NCBI RefSeq assembly: GCF_051106095.1
Contig: NC_135783.1
Span: 210,014,472-210,078,471, forward strand
DNA: 64,000 nucleotides
Reading direction: 5' to 3'
Source of the DNA: Pogona vitticeps
Lineage: Eukaryota > Chordata > Lepidosauria > Squamata > Agamidae
Under the pieces are notes generated by a model. It had not been told where the DNA came from. It saw nothing but the letters and a program-made list of their open reading frames with translations, and did no database searches. Both the position numbers and the translations under genes were made by a program. Shown here one piece after another: positions 1 to 12,849 of the stretch. Within the stretch, counting starts at the first letter, position 1. Each line of letters opens with the position of its first letter.

Positions 1-1084
1 TTAATGCATGCTATTGTTTGCTATTTTCCCATCATTTTCTTTACCAGAATGCCTTGGCCAGTAGCCAACATTGTAACAGTTAACGTTATTATGTGCAGGA
101 AATGTGCAATACACTTATACAAAAAAGAGAGAGAGAAAGATTGAGTTGTACCCGTGTTTTCCTCTCCTTTTTGTTAGAAATGTACCTGCTGTTTTATAGT
201 TGTAACACAACATGGACTAGCTAAAGCATTCCAGACCACCTTTCTGCTTTTGAGACAGGCCTGTTAGGGAATGTGGGGAAAGCTGTTTGCCTGCTAAGTT
301 AGGGACAATAAATATATTGTCTTGAAATCATTCACCCAAGAATTCAAATATTTTTAAAGCTTCTTGTAGATCAGAGTGTTTCATTTGATTCCTTAACATT
401 TGCATGTAAAATTTCATTGATGTCTTTGGCACCGGAATCAGTAACCCTTTTTAGAAAGGAACGGGAAGGAAAGGAGGCAACCCTTTAGCACTTGTGACTA
501 TGCCAAAATCAGGAAGTGCTAAAAATACTTTCTGTCAAGTGTGCAATGTTCTCAGCCTCAAAGACAATGAATGGGGCATCCAAGGTGGTGTTTGTGTAAG
601 CCTCTTATTCTTTTGTTGTGCTCCTTAAGAAGCACCCTAAACATGAACCTAGAAACATCAGCAGGACACAAATAACCCATTTCCCGTGAAAATGGTGTCC
701 CTGATAAATTGGGTGCTTGCCGTCCTTTTATTTTACTTTGTGTTTAAAATAAAATATTTTATGTTTGAAGTTAAAAGGCAGTTAGCTTGCACATTGTGCA
801 CCAAAGGCGTGCTAGCAAGATAACTGATAATCTGCTCTGAATGAGAATGAGAAATGCATTCAGTGAATTGCCAAAGGCTCCTGAGAGTATCACATCTCCT
901 TCTCCAAATGGGAGACTGTCTGCTGCATTTTGGCATCGTTATGATAACCGTCCCCATCCAGGTTCTCTCCAGATGTTTTCAAGTTTAGCTCCCATGATCC
1001 CACCACATGGGCATTTTACCTAGTCCTGATACATTCTAAACCATTTGGAAGGCACCCGGTCAGATGATGGGCAAAGTTGATCTA
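1..1084. other. Intergenic DNA with one weak hAT-like fragment
   Basis: AT-rich DNA with no supported gene. Around 950-1010 the words CTCCAGATGTTTT and a following CTCCCATGATCCCA resemble the common amniote hAT MITE whose ends read GGCCCTCCAGATGTTCTTGG, but the match is degenerate. Open frames here are short and lack any recognisable domain. Confidence 0.5.
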
Positions 1085-1702
1085 TGTAAGGCCGTACCTA
1101 GAACAATGCGTACAGTTCTGGTCGCCGCACCTCAAAAAAGACATAGTGGAACTGGAAAAGGTGCAGAGGAGAACGACTAAAAATGATGACTGGGCTGGGG
1201 CACCTCCTTTATAAGGAAAGGAGCTGAGGGGGGGCATGATTGAGACGTATAAAATGATGCAGGGGGTGGATAAAGTGGATAGAGGGAAGCTCTTTTCCCT
1301 CTCACGCAATACCAAGATCAGGGGACACCCACTCCAATTGGGAATTGGGAGAGTGAGAACAGACCAAAGAAAATATTTATTTTTTTCAGTGTGTTGTTAG
1401 TCTGTGGAACCCCTTGCCACAGGATATGGTGATGGCATCTGGCTTAGATGCCTTCAAAAGGGGATTGGACAAAGTCATGGAGGAAAATTCCATTGGAGTT
1501 TACAAGCCGTGATGGAGATGCATAATCTCCAGGCATAAAAGGAAGAGACCTCAAAATGCCAGATGCAGGGGAGGGGTACCAGGAGACAGGTACTGTATGT
1601 AGTTGTCTGAATGTGCTCCCAGAGGCAGGAATGTGAGATACAGGAATTGGACTAGATGGGTCCTTGGCCTGATCCAGCAGGGCTGTTCTTATGTTCTTAT
1701 GT
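1085..1702 (+). mobile_element. LINE 3' end, L3/CR1 clade, decayed
   Basis: The + strand reads like the C-terminal end of a CR1/L3 ORF2: [16 protein letters not shown] followed by ELEKVQRR at the start, then MMQGVDKVDRGKLFS further on. It then runs into the characteristic non-coding tail: a GGACTAGATGGG word, TGATCCAGCAGGGCTG and terminal TTCTTATG repeats at 1687-1702. The frame is interrupted by several stops and frame changes, so this is an old 5'-truncated copy. The long minus-strand open frame over it (1444-1965) is a shadow. Confidence 0.8.
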
Positions 1703-2093
1703 CTTGCCCTTGTCTCTTTCTCATCAGTCTCTGCTGGAGGTGGATTTGCCACATCATCCGTCTGGGACAGACAAAGAAGATGGAAGGTACCTGCAGTCAG
1801 AGGATGCCTGACCGGTGAATGTATAAATCCAAAGGACCTAAACATGAACAGTAGTGACCAGTGAGTTCCACTCAATGTTGCACCAGAGAGGACTGTCTCA
1901 AAGTCTACAGAGCAAACCAGAGGGAAGGTGAACCTAAAGGATGTGACAAAAAAAAATCTAGGCACCTAAAGGAAGTAGCAGAGAAGGGAGGTGTGCATGA
2001 CATTGTGCAAGTCCATGATTGTTGGTTTGATAGTCATCCCTATTGATGCCTGAGTAGGATTAGGTGGCTGGCAGCTGAAAATATGAAAACATT

Positions 2094-2163
2094 GTATTTG
2101 AGAGGACATGGGACAGTGTTCTATCTATGGTGATAGAACACTGTCCCATGTCCTCTCAAATAC
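2094..2163. repeat. Perfect inverted repeat: 31-bp arms, 8-nt loop
   Basis: Arm 1 (2094-2124) begins GTATTTGAGAGGACATGG and ends GTTCTAT. Arm 2 (2133-2163) is its exact reverse complement. The loop is CTATGGTG. There are no mismatches over 31 bp. The flanks do not resemble a MITE or SINE and no target duplication was seen. It could be a recent local inverted duplication, a hairpin RNA precursor, or an assembly or template-switch artefact. Confidence 0.95.
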
Positions 2164-2445
2164 GGTTTCTGTGGAGGCCCTGTTTACATGGAAGTCTTAA
2201 CTAGATAGGTAACATCCAGGTGACACATAACCCTAATATCACTCTCCTTGGGTAGAAGGTGAACAAGGTCTTGGTAGGGACAGTGAATGTAACAGGAAAA
2301 GGTCTATTTATGCTGCTGCCCCCATGCTCTGGAACTTTCTTGTAGAGTCCCTACAATGTATGATGTCCTTGCAGGGATTCAGTAGAGCATGTGAGGCAAA
2401 ACTGCTTTGATGAAACTTCAGGTGTAGTTTATTTTATTTATTGTT

Positions 2446-2557
2446 GTTTAGCTCAGTGGCTTAGGTGGAGCCAGAGGCTGGGAGATCAACTCTTCACTGT
2501 GCCTTCTCAACGGGGGCTGGACTCAAAAGTTCCATACGGTTCCTTCCAGCTCTAAGA

Positions 2558-2562
<5 letters not shown>
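2446..2562 (+). mobile_element. tRNA-headed SINE with CR1-like tail
   Basis: Starts with an A-box-like TAGCTCAGTGGCTTAGG and a B-box-like GAGATCAACTC. It continues with CACTGTGCCTTC and GGGGCTGGACTC and ends TTCCTTCCAGCTCTAAGA, then an AAT microsatellite. The tail resembles the CR1 3' end (compare the minus-strand tail at 22.9 kb), which suggests CR1-driven copying. Related copies lie at 3015-3075, 19300-19403 and 39462-39588. Confidence 0.7.

Positions 2563-2592
<30 letters not shown>
2559..2592 (+). repeat. (AAT)n microsatellite
   Basis: About eleven AAT units directly following the SINE tail, probably grown from it. The next 60 bp (TTTATTGTCATTGTAAGTATA and on to AACGAAATTCAC) look like the 3' end of another old interspersed repeat that was not assigned. 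Confidence 0.85.
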
Positions 2593-3014
2593 TAATTTAT
2601 TGTCATTGTAAGTATATACACAGTATATCATACAACGAAATTCACAGAATAATGATTTAATCAATTATTTTTTAGCCCAACTTAGTGGCAGGTCACTACT
2701 CTGGGCAGTGTATAAAGAAACAGAAAAGCACAATAAACAATACAACAGAAATATAACATTAATAACACAGTATAGGCACAGAAGTATCAAGCAAGGAAGA
2801 AAAGAGGGAAAAAGCATAAAAACATATCTCTTATATCTCTTTAGTTTTATTACTATGGTGGTGGTTTGTTAACTGTGTTTTCACCACTTAAGTGAAGTAT
2901 ATTTGCCGTTTTATGTTTGTTGTATTCTTCAATGTTTTGTTTAATTATGATCTACACCCTTCTAGGAGCACTGCAAGATTGGAGTGGAAAATGGAGGGTC
3001 TGTCCTGAAAACAT

Positions 3015-3075
3015 ATCCCTGGAATTCCCACCCTTGGCCAGGTGCCTAAACCACTGAGCTATCCAGATTAGCAAT
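3015..3075 (-). mobile_element. Fragment of the tRNA-headed SINE
   Basis: The + strand reads CCTAAACCACTGAGCTATCCAG, the reverse complement of the tRNA-like head shared with the copies at 2446 and 39462. Only the head is recognisable. Confidence 0.5.
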
Positions 3076-3255
3076 CCGATTGCTCATTTGGACAGGATTT
3101 TACAGCATTCAATTAAAAAACAGTTAGGGTCTCTTTATGACTCGCTGTTAAAAGAATTTCACAGCTTTTTTTTTTTAAAATGCAGTCTTGTTCTGAAAGA
3201 GAAATACAATCCAGGATATCTGCAGCCTTTTGCAGGCAAGGTTCACACAGAGCAC

Positions 3256-3256
<1 letters not shown>

Positions 3257-3331
<75 letters not shown>

Positions 3332-3338
3332 TGTGTGT
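3257..3338 (+). repeat. Compound (GT)n-(GCGT)n microsatellite
   Basis: About 20 GT units change to GCGT units and back to GT. It generates the Val-Cys and Thr-His runs in translated frames, which are not genes. Confidence 0.95.
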
Positions 3339-6300
3339 AAAACACTTATTGGTCCTAAGTAGCAAAACCAGTGCTGAGGGACTATGGCAATGCAACATCT
3401 GGGGTGTGGAGATAGGGGAAAGATGTTCCCACCTCTGTTGCAGAGTTAGCAAGCTTTCTGTCAAATGTACAATAGCCAATGAGAAATGACATTAACTGCT
3501 CAGTATTATCCACTCCAGAAAGAGGGATGAATACTTCCCAGTTGCTTCCATCTTCTCTAGCATCCAGTCTGTCCCTCTGTTTTCCAATCTTGTTTCAAAC
3601 TTCAGATGCTCTTTCTCACTGCCCTACTGTGTGTTCCCATTCTCTTTCTCTTACTCACTCTCACACACAGGGAGTGCTTGTATCATCTTCGGTTGGAAGC
3701 AAGACAGGAAAAGGTGTGTCTCCTGCGCACAATGGCTTTCACATTCCAGGGATTCCAGAATAGTTGCTACACCAAAGCACTCTTCCTTGAAGTCCTTTGG
3801 GGGCGATGGGAAATTTCCGTGGAAAAAATACCGTCAGTCAAACATCACTGGCATCCTAACAGGATATTTATTAATCAGGACCAAGGAATGTTCTGGAAAT
3901 AAAACTGCTAGTTACTGCAGCTGTTTTGCCCAATGCTTCTCATGTGGATGCTGGGCTGCAGGAGGACTGGAACGTTGGACGTGCATGGCTCTTACCCACC
4001 ACCACCATCTCAGCTGTGGCCTGAGATTGCCCATTCCTAACGCTCAGGCTTGTCCTCTTCTATCTCCAACATCTTTGTTGTACATTTCCCATCTTCCTGG
4101 CACGGTCCCTGGGTGGGATCCAGGCTATGTCTGCCCCATGTGGCCACCAACATGTTCCTGGGGAGGGTACCTTTCCAAGGGCTCTTCAAAACCTTCAAAG
4201 AGGATTACATTCATTCTAATAATAAAATTAAAACACTTAAAATAGTAAGTTAAATAAATTAATACAAGGTTACCTTTTAAAAGAGAACCAGTTCTTGCCA
4301 ATTGAGACTTTATTCATTGTGTTTTGTTTATTAAGATTATATTTATTATGATAAGCAGACCAAAAAGAATTCTAAATAAATCAATAAAACTGTGCATGTA
4401 CGTTTGTTTTACAGCCGTAGCTCAACCTTTTAAGTGATGATTTGGGACAACATTATTATTCATTGTCTGGATTAAACAAGCAAGTATTAAAATTTTCCTT
4501 TGAAGAAAAAGATGTACCCTAGCTCAGCCTGGGTTATTTCATTCTTCACACAGCAGTGGGCAATGATTTCTCCATCAGGATGCCTCTTATGGCAATCGTA
4601 TCAACAGCATTAGGAGCCTAAATCCATTGGTAAAAATGAAATTCAAAGTATATCAACTGTTGAAAGAAAAGAGAATTTTAAGGAGAATTTACCCCTGCCC
4701 AAAAAAACCCAAATTTGTATGAGCTTTTCCATATATTACACAATGCTTTGATTTCTGAAAATGTTGGACAGTGATCAGCAGGGATGGAGACTTGAGTGTT
4801 GAGACTCATTTTCAGGTTGGACTTAAGTTGCACTGGTGGCTCTACGTGGGTGTTGTTGTTGTTGTTGTTGTTTTCAATGCTGCGACTTGCGATTCAGAAC
4901 CCACCCACCCCTCCCTTTTTTGGGGGGGGGGAAGATTGTATTTAATAGGGACTCAGACTTGGGACTTGGTACCCAAGACTCGGACTCGGACTTGGCGCTC
5001 AGATCCAAAGACTTGCCAACATCCCTGAAGTGGAGAGATGAAAGTGTGCCTCTGAAATCAGTCGTAAAAACTTTGTGATATGAGTTCAAGAAACAGGACC
5101 TAAAAGGAATATACTTCCACTAAACCCCATGAGAGTACAATGGGTCCTTCCATTCCATTAGGATTGCATGAAGAGGACTGCAAGATTTGTGAGCGGAAAA
5201 CAGAGTCTCTATCCTGAAGACATATCCCTGGAAAGTATTTCTGTATGCAAAGTTTTGCACAGAATCTGTTCTGCCTTGGAATGTTAAATTTAGTCCCTGG
5301 AATAATGTAATGCAAAGCAGTGTCTCCAGAGACTCTGATAAGGGTTGTGGGTCTTATCAAAACTGTCAAACTGTTCAGAGGAAGGAAGATCTTTGGGTAA
5401 ATAAATAGTTGAGACTCCTCATGGAAGATTTTTCTTATGTAATAGTTGCAGAATATAAGGCTATAGATGGAATGTCTTTAGATTCTGAATTAAATTTTTT
5501 TTTGTTGCTTATTTAGGACTCCGTTCCTGTAAAAATGCTGGAAGGGGGGGGGAGAGGAGTATGCTTTGTCCTCTTTATGATTGATGAACAAGAAAGGAAA
5601 GGTCAATGGAAGCCCCTGAGTGTTTCCATTTATCAGGCCAAGGCAACTATTTCACTAAGTGATCCCTTCTTCTTTCCCCAGCTCAAAGTGTGACAGTTAA
5701 AAAAGCCAAACCCATACCCTCTATCCTGTTGGGCATTAATTGCTTAGACATTAATTGCTTAGACATCTAATTGCTTAGACATTCCTTGGGATGAAAGGTC
5801 TTGACAATAGCCATGCCGTCCTCAGCTACTACCAAGTACCACCCTCTTTGATCTGCTGCTGATTTCATCTGCTACAAACACATTACAGTGTGGAATAGAA
5901 TCATTAGAATCATTGTTGTTGTTTATACTGGATTCCGGGCTCTTGATTCCTATAGAGGGAATTGAGAGCTACATTGAGGGGTCATTGTGGAGGGAACATC
6001 TATGCAACTGGGGATGTGTAACATACAGTTACAAGGTGCTACAGAACATGTAGAAACAGGGACCTAATTTTACTAATATGTTGGAGAATATAGGCTGATA
6101 TGTGACCCGTCCATCTATTTCTCATTTTTCTAAGGGACATTTTTTCCTATGGAAAACACAGGTTTTCATGCTATCTACATAGCAATTATTGGATTTTGGA
6201 CTTTTGCACTACATGAATATGAATGACAAAATGTCTCCATCAATAGGTTTTTCTCATATGACCCTAAGGACCATCCCTCTTTCATAGTGAATAATGAGAG

Positions 6301-9004
6301 AAAATGGATACTTTGTGAGAAAGCAATTCACTGATTTTTGTAAGAGGAAAGGAATGTTGTTATGTTTGTCAATACAGTACTTTTTGATTACTTATGCTAT
6401 AACAAGCCAGGCATGTTTCAAAATTCAGGGCTGAGTTATGTGGTGGGGCACATGCATCTTCAAGCTCTGTTTTTTCTGAATCTTTTTCTTTCTGGTTCTT
6501 ATATATTTTCATTTGTTTTTCCTCCCTTTTCCTGCCAAGAAACGTCTTTCTGTTCTTCATAATCAGATCCTTTTCTATGCTGTTGTTTGAGTTTCTTAGC
6601 CTCTCTGTGTGATATTTGTGTGTTGTGTGTTACATAGAATTTATACATGCTCCAGTGCACTGCTAGTCAAAAATGTTCTGTCCTAAAACTGTGAAGGTAG
6701 GGATAACTTGAAATCAAAGCTTTCCTTCAATGATTTTTTTTTAAAGAAAGTATTACTGTTTTTGAGTGCTACGGAAATGTGTGACATGGGAAGGCTTACA
6801 TCTTTCTCCTGCTGTTTTCCAATGTAGTTCTGTGAAAGGCAGACTTATGATATTATTTAATTTTTATGTGGTTCTATTCTTAAGCAAGTTTGAAGGACAG
6901 CTGCTTAATAGTTTTTTAAGTCAAATATAGAATTTAGGCAGTGAATCTCCTCCATTGTACATGTGAGTGTATGTAAGAGAGACCTGTGTCTGTGAATTGT
7001 CCACCATTTTCAGAAGGATGGTCCTCAAGAACCTAGCTGTATTAGCACACTCTTTTTGCACACCCTTCAAATGTAAAGGCTGGTGTTGCATAAAAATTCT
7101 TATATCTATTTAATGAAACTTGACAGCCTTCTTTCTCTTACAAGAAGTGATTATGCCTACAAATTTACTTCAATTCTAGACTCAGAGTTGCAACCAGATT
7201 AAAAAAGGAGGAAGTGACTGAAAGGAAAGGAGAAATGATGTAATTAAAATTCCTCCTTCAAAACCAAAGATTGGAAAGCTGCTCATAAAATCTGTTTTGG
7301 GATTAGAAGATGGACATATAATTCACTCAGTACCTCGTCCTCTGTCCCCCTTCTGCCCTATGGAAAGACTTTTCACCAGAGGTTGGAACTTTGTGTTTTT
7401 ACAAACCACTATTCCTCTGTAGCCAAGATGCTGTTATCATTATCATTGCTCTGGTTGTGCAAATCACTGATGTGGTGTGCATTATTAGCACATTACACTG
7501 TTCTTATAAGTAGGGCAGAAAATACCGCAGAATGCTCTCCAATTCCTTCTTGTTGCTACTTGTTATTAGAACAAACTATTTGTAAATTCTCCTTAGAGGT
7601 AGGAGCGGAGGAGCACGAATCATGAGTTTTAGTGCAGTTGTGGTGGTGACAATGTCAGCAACAGCAGCCTGTCCCAAAACTCACCATTTATAATATTTAA
7701 TTTTTTTTTACGTTTTGAACTGGCATAGCACTAGATTGATGCAGTGATAAAATAGAAACAGGAGGGGGGGGGAAGAGGAAGAGCATTCTGTTGTATTTTC
7801 GCCCCTGCTGTTCATGCATATGTTCACACATGCCAAAAGAAGTAAAACAAAAAACAAAACAAAACAAAAACCATGGCCACAACTGATTTGAAATAAATAA
7901 TAACTCCCTCATGTTTTTTTTAAAGCTTGCTTTCTGAGCAAAATAATGCATGTTTTGCTGTATCTCATGGAGGTGGATATTTTTAATTGATTTAAAGCAT
8001 GCTAAACTCGATGCAAAAACAAGATTATGATGATCTACAGCCGAGTCCTATGTGACTTATAATGAATCACTTTTAAGCTCTGTTTTTAATTTCCCCACAC
8101 CTTTCTAAAGCCCAGATCCTGCATAAAGCTTTGCCCCGGGTCTTGCTTCAGTTCTACATCCTCTGGAAAGAAACTTATGTTGCCTCAAGAAGTGGCAGCC
8201 TAAAGGGGCCCATTCTGGCTCAAGATCTGGGCTTCATCAGAATCCCTTAGAGTTCTTTCACCTCAGGGGTGGGCATGGGGGATGGGCATACTTCAGGCTT
8301 GCAGGATCAACTTTGGTTTTCACAGTTACCTTGACAACGACCAACTGAAGCCAGCTGCAAAAACATATATGAACTTTGAGGAGTACTGTGATGGAATGGA
8401 GCTGATCATCCTTCCATTTGCAACTCTTTTTGACACTGAGGAATCTAGGGGTTCATTCTGCTTCCATTGATGGCAATCCAAAAGAAACCGATCTCAACTT
8501 CCTGCATATCAATCAATGAATCCTGATCTATCTTCTGTCACACTTGCTTAAACCCTGCACCCTTCAGATCAAAGTAAGGTGATACCAGCACAGGTAAGTT
8601 TTGCATTGCTGCCAAGTAAGGATAATCAGATATCTAGAAGAAAGATCCAGCAAAACTGCTGCCCTTTTAAAAAAATGTGTACAAATAAATGTTTCAATGT
8701 CCTGGAAAGAAAAAAAATATTTAGGTTGGGCTATAGGTGGTTGGGAATTCCCCTCTCCATCTGCGCACTTGACATTTCAGCAACATTTTTTATCTGTTTG
8801 TATCTTTGTTCTGAGCTTGGAAAAAAACACATTAAAAATCAACAAGCAAAGCTTGATAAAGACACTATTTTTTAAAAGTAGTGGCCAGCGTCCTGATTCT
8901 TGTGCCCACTGGCATAAGTCTAATGGCTTAGATCTCAGCAGTGAATTTCCACTAGTTTAAGAAGTCAGCTGTAGTATTTTTTTTTGGTCATGCATGATTT
9001 GGCA
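3339..9004. other. Intergenic DNA, no gene recognised
   Basis: AT-rich unique-looking sequence. Visible landmarks are a (GTT)n run at 4851-4871, a cluster of GACTCGG/GACTTGG words at 4950-5000, the 15-bp tandem repeat at 5734-5779, and an (AAAAC)n run near 7847-7870. Open frames are short, without domains. Confidence 0.5.
5734..5779 (+). repeat. Three tandem copies of a 15-16 bp unit
   Basis: CATTAATTGCTTAGA occurs twice exactly, then once as CATCTAATTGCTTAGA with one extra base. A fourth start (CATTCC) follows. This is a short, recent tandem duplication in intergenic DNA. Confidence 0.9.
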
Positions 9005-9342
9005 TACAAGCTGTCTTGGGCCCTTTTTAAGGAGAAAGGCAGGATCAAAATATTTTAAAATAAATAAATTCTCTCTGTATGTGTCTCCATATATACATAT
9101 ATATAAGGGCTAACTGCTTAATTAGCAGTGGTTGATTGGTTTGTTTATAAATAATTTTTAAATGTTTTTTAAAATGTTTTTCAAATTTTCATAATCTTGG
9201 TTTTAATATTGACTAATGTTTAATTGTTTTTAATATCATGTTTGTATAGTATTTTAAACTTCTTACCATTATATTTTAATTGTTGTGAGCCACCGTGGGT
9301 CCCCTAAGGGGGAGAAAGGTGACATATAAATAATAAATAAAC
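9005..9342 (+). mobile_element. Two L2/CR1-like LINE 3' tails
   Basis: 9005-9070 ends GGAGAAAGGCAGGATCAAAA plus AAATAAAT. 9115-9342 ends TTGTGAGCCACCGTGGGTCC, GGGGGAGAAAGGTGACATAT and AAATAATAAATAAA. This tail (GAGCCACC, then GGAGAAAGG..ATATAAATAAATAAA) is typical of amniote L2-like LINE 3' ends. No coding part remains. Confidence 0.6.
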
Positions 9343-11385
9343 AACCTCACATGTTTCATTTTAATTGTAATTCTGCACACAATTAAGCAGCTGAAATCCT
9401 ATTGACCTTAACAGGATTGAACTCATTTCCAATATACAGAGATCTGAATCTTTGTCTACTCCTAACATAACTTCAATTCATTTCTGTGAAATATTGAATC
9501 AAATCTAATTAAATCTAATTAAAATGTGCTGGACCTCTAAGTCTTTTAAGTAAACATAGACCCACTCCCCCCAAAAAGTTCATGCAACATAAAACCAGAA
9601 CTTTCAAAAATAATTATTTTTGCTGAATTTGAATTCCATAATGAGTTGGAGGAGAAGGAATAACCCTTACAAGACAAAAATAAGAGAAGATTTGTTGTAT
9701 GGGTGGATGTGGAGAATATTCATTATAATTTACAGCAATCATGCATTGTTACTATTTCTTTATGGTGCAGAGATGAAAAAGAAAACAGATCAGCCTTTGA
9801 CACATTTAATTAACACATGAGTATTGGTGTGATTATGATCTGTTTTCCTTTTAATTAGCCGTATCACAATGTGTATGGCAGGCTAAAAAGGGATATATGG
9901 ATACTAGCTACAGAATAGCCCTGAGTTCTAAGTACTACTGAATGAGTATCAAATGCCAAGGAAATAACATGCATTGTTCCTCCAAAATCTATGGCCGCCA
10001 ACTATTACACAATGTAATTAAAATAAATCCTGTGTGTGCAGCTCGCTGGTAAGGGCTAATGGGTGCTGAAAGCATCGATGAGGTTACTAAATTCATGTGT
10101 ATGAACTGTAGTGATGCACAATGCTAGGCCCCTGTTTTTAGCGTGAGTTGGAAGGTTGAACCTGTGATTACCATGGATCTAATGCCAGTGCTGGTTCTTG
10201 ATGGTGAGGGTGAAGGCTTCGGGCAGCATGTTCACCTCGCCCTGAGTGAATCCTAAGTTTGCTAGGTCCCAGGGTTGACACTGAAGACTTAGGGAACGGC
10301 TATGGTTCCACATACCTCCAGGCAGAGAGACCACTTTCTTGACTGTCTCTGTGTTCAGTTCACAACACTTCCCAGAAAAAAAGGGGAGGAGTATTTGTGT
10401 AGACAATATTGGTCCTTTCATTTGCTTGCATGGAGAGGGTGGGTTAATAATCAGTAACAAGAAAGAGGAAATGCAAAAGAAACAAGAGGCAGCACCTCTT
10501 TCAGGCATAGTTTTCCACAGATGCCCTAATGTTGGCATTATGTAGTGGGCATTGCCCACTACTGAAAACATCAAGAGATATAATGTCACTATTATTCATT
10601 CAAACCATAGCATGTGGCCATGAGTCCTACAATCAGATAGTAGAGTAAAAAACAAAAACAAAAACTGCATCTGTTAAATAAGCCATGTCCTGATTATCAG
10701 ACTCCCTCCTTTCTGATGTATGGCCCACCTTCAAAAGTAGCACTGACAAACAGATGCATTTATTTGCAGTTTGACAACCTTGTCAAATTGTCTTTTTGTC
10801 CTAGGTCAGGAATTTATCACAAAGAATCAGAGATTCAGCCAGATTGACAGAAATCTCTTGTTTAGAAGGACAAATCAGCTTTTACGGCAAACTCTGTGCA
10901 TATAGACACAGGTTGCACTGTTGTAACAACTGAAGGAGCAAGTGACCTGATATACATATATAAACGGCCTGCATAAGTAAAGCCATATGCTTCCAGCTGA
11001 CTCAAACAAGAGAACTGGAGAAGTGATTCTATTTGCAACCAGAACAAATGCTTCAGTTTGATTGACAGCACATTCCAAGGCATCAGATGGCCCTGAGACT
11101 GGATCAATATGCTGCAGTTTCATGAAATTAAAACAAAAGCAACCCAAGATATATATATATCTTGTTAATGATCAAGTCAGTGTAGCATGTTGGTTAGAAT
11201 GCCAGATTAGGAATGAGAACATGCAGTTTCAAGTATCTTTGTATTTCTTTAGACATTTATTGATATTAGTGTAATAAACTAAAATTTTAAATGCTTGACT
11301 CATTTTTTAAATTTTTACAGTTTTTATTTATAGTGCAATGTGTATATGTGCATGCGAGAGTACAGTACAGTGTAGCAGATAAAAT
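9343..11385. other. Intergenic DNA, no gene recognised
   Basis: AT-rich. A minus-strand open frame of 136 codons at 10179-10589 is discussed under findings; no known family was recognised. Around 9385-9415 a GAAATCCTATTGACC word resembles the end of the palindromic family seen at 12850. Confidence 0.4.
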
Positions 11386-11540
11386 GATTGACTATAGGAT
11401 GCAGGAGACTAGGTTGGCCACAAAAAAGGGTGGAGGAGGAGGAGCACGGGTAAAACCACTCCTTGAATATCTCACATAACTTGAAAAATGTGTCAGGGTC
11501 ACCATAAGTCAAATGCCACTTGATGGCACAAAGTACATAT
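11386..11540 (+). mobile_element. SINE 3' part (tail with CACCATAAGTC)
   Basis: The end reads GGGTCACCATAAGTCAAATG followed by CCACTTGATGGCACA. This matches the tail shared by the SINEs at 17241 and, inverted, at 20332 and 60957. The head is degenerate. Confidence 0.5.
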
Positions 11541-12478
11541 ATGGTCATTTTAAAAAAACTTATTTTATGTATTTCACTTGTTTATATATTTGTTCTACTC
11601 ATTTTACACATGTTATAAACTTTTTTAAAATGTTGTGAACTGTTAAGCAGCAAAGGACCCCCATATGTACCTGAATTTTTATTTATGTATGTATGTATTT
11701 TGGATAACCATTCTATCTGGCTGCACCTGAGAGATGTTAGACAAGGTGGCCAAGGGACAGCTCAAAACATTTTGCTGCCTGAGGAAAGAATGAAAGGAAT
11801 ACAGTACCCTCCATCCCATCTGAGGGATGCAGGACAATTTAGGCACACAGGACAGGGTCATCTTATACATACAGATCTGTCTTCCAACAGAGGGAACTGG
11901 CAGGAGGGGCGGAGAGAGGGAAGGGCTCAGAAGGAAGAGCCAAGTGTCACCAGCTGATAGGTTTGCCTAATGTTAAGACTGACCCTGACCGAAGTCTCTT
12001 CTGCCAAATGCCAGGTGGCTGCATTTTTAGGAGAGGGGATAGATCAAGGCTGTTGCCACTGGCTCAGCCAGAATTCATTTCCCTTTTGTGCACCTGAGCC
12101 CCATCTTAGTCTGAATTGCCAGTTGTCTTTCTCCCCTGCCATGACCCCCCCAATACAGAAGTTTATTGTGTGCAGCATGGAAGAATAGCTTCTTATTCCT
12201 TGGTATCCCATCTCACAGCCATTAGGTGATAGTGGCACATGACTGCAGTTGATCAGTCGATAATATCTGATGAAAGAAACATGTTAATCATTCGTGCAAA
12301 CAATCCAAACCTTGTCTGAGTTGCCTTAATGCCTTCATATCTTTAGGATATATTCTTATTTAAAACTTGTACATTGTTTCACCTTGCTTAACAGTAACAT
12401 TGGCTAGGAATTTATCTCTATGCCCATCAGTCATTACATTTTCTGTGCTTTGTATGGTTTAAGATAAGAGCTTAGTTA

Positions 12479-12522
12479 ATTCTCTCTCTCTTTCTCTCTT
12501 TCACTCTCTCTCTCACACACAA
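12479..12522 (+). repeat. (CT)n-(CA)n pyrimidine-rich microsatellite
   Basis: Interrupted CT run ending in CACACACA. Confidence 0.8.
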
Positions 12523-12849
12523 ACAAATACTCAAAGACAACAAAAGCACTGAATAAGCTAAGGTTAGAGATACAAAAAAAAAACAATGATCAGGACACTA
12601 CATACAAAATTGTCAGTTTTAAAGAAAAACACTTTTTTCATAAAACAATTTTGAAAAATTTATCAGTTTTAATAGTCATGGGAGTATGGAGGTGTTAGAA
12701 TGAGAGCAAAATACATTGGCTCTTTGCTTCTATAAAATGCATAAACATGCCAATCAGATCGGTGTCCATCACAGGAGGAAAGAGGAGGCATTTTTCCCAC
12801 CTGACTCTCACATTTGTTTATTATTTTAATGTATACAGGTAGACTCAAT

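Noticed and set aside
1444-1965. 173-codon minus-strand open frame
   Set aside because: It is antisense to an L3/CR1-like LINE tail and has no recognisable protein features.
3088-3489. Open frames with Val-Cys and Thr-His runs
   Set aside because: They are translations of the GT/GCGT microsatellite.
4950-5000. Cluster of GACTCGG/GACTTGG words as a possible regulatory array
   Set aside because: Spacing is irregular, the stretch is short, and nothing ties it to a gene; it may be part of an unassigned repeat.
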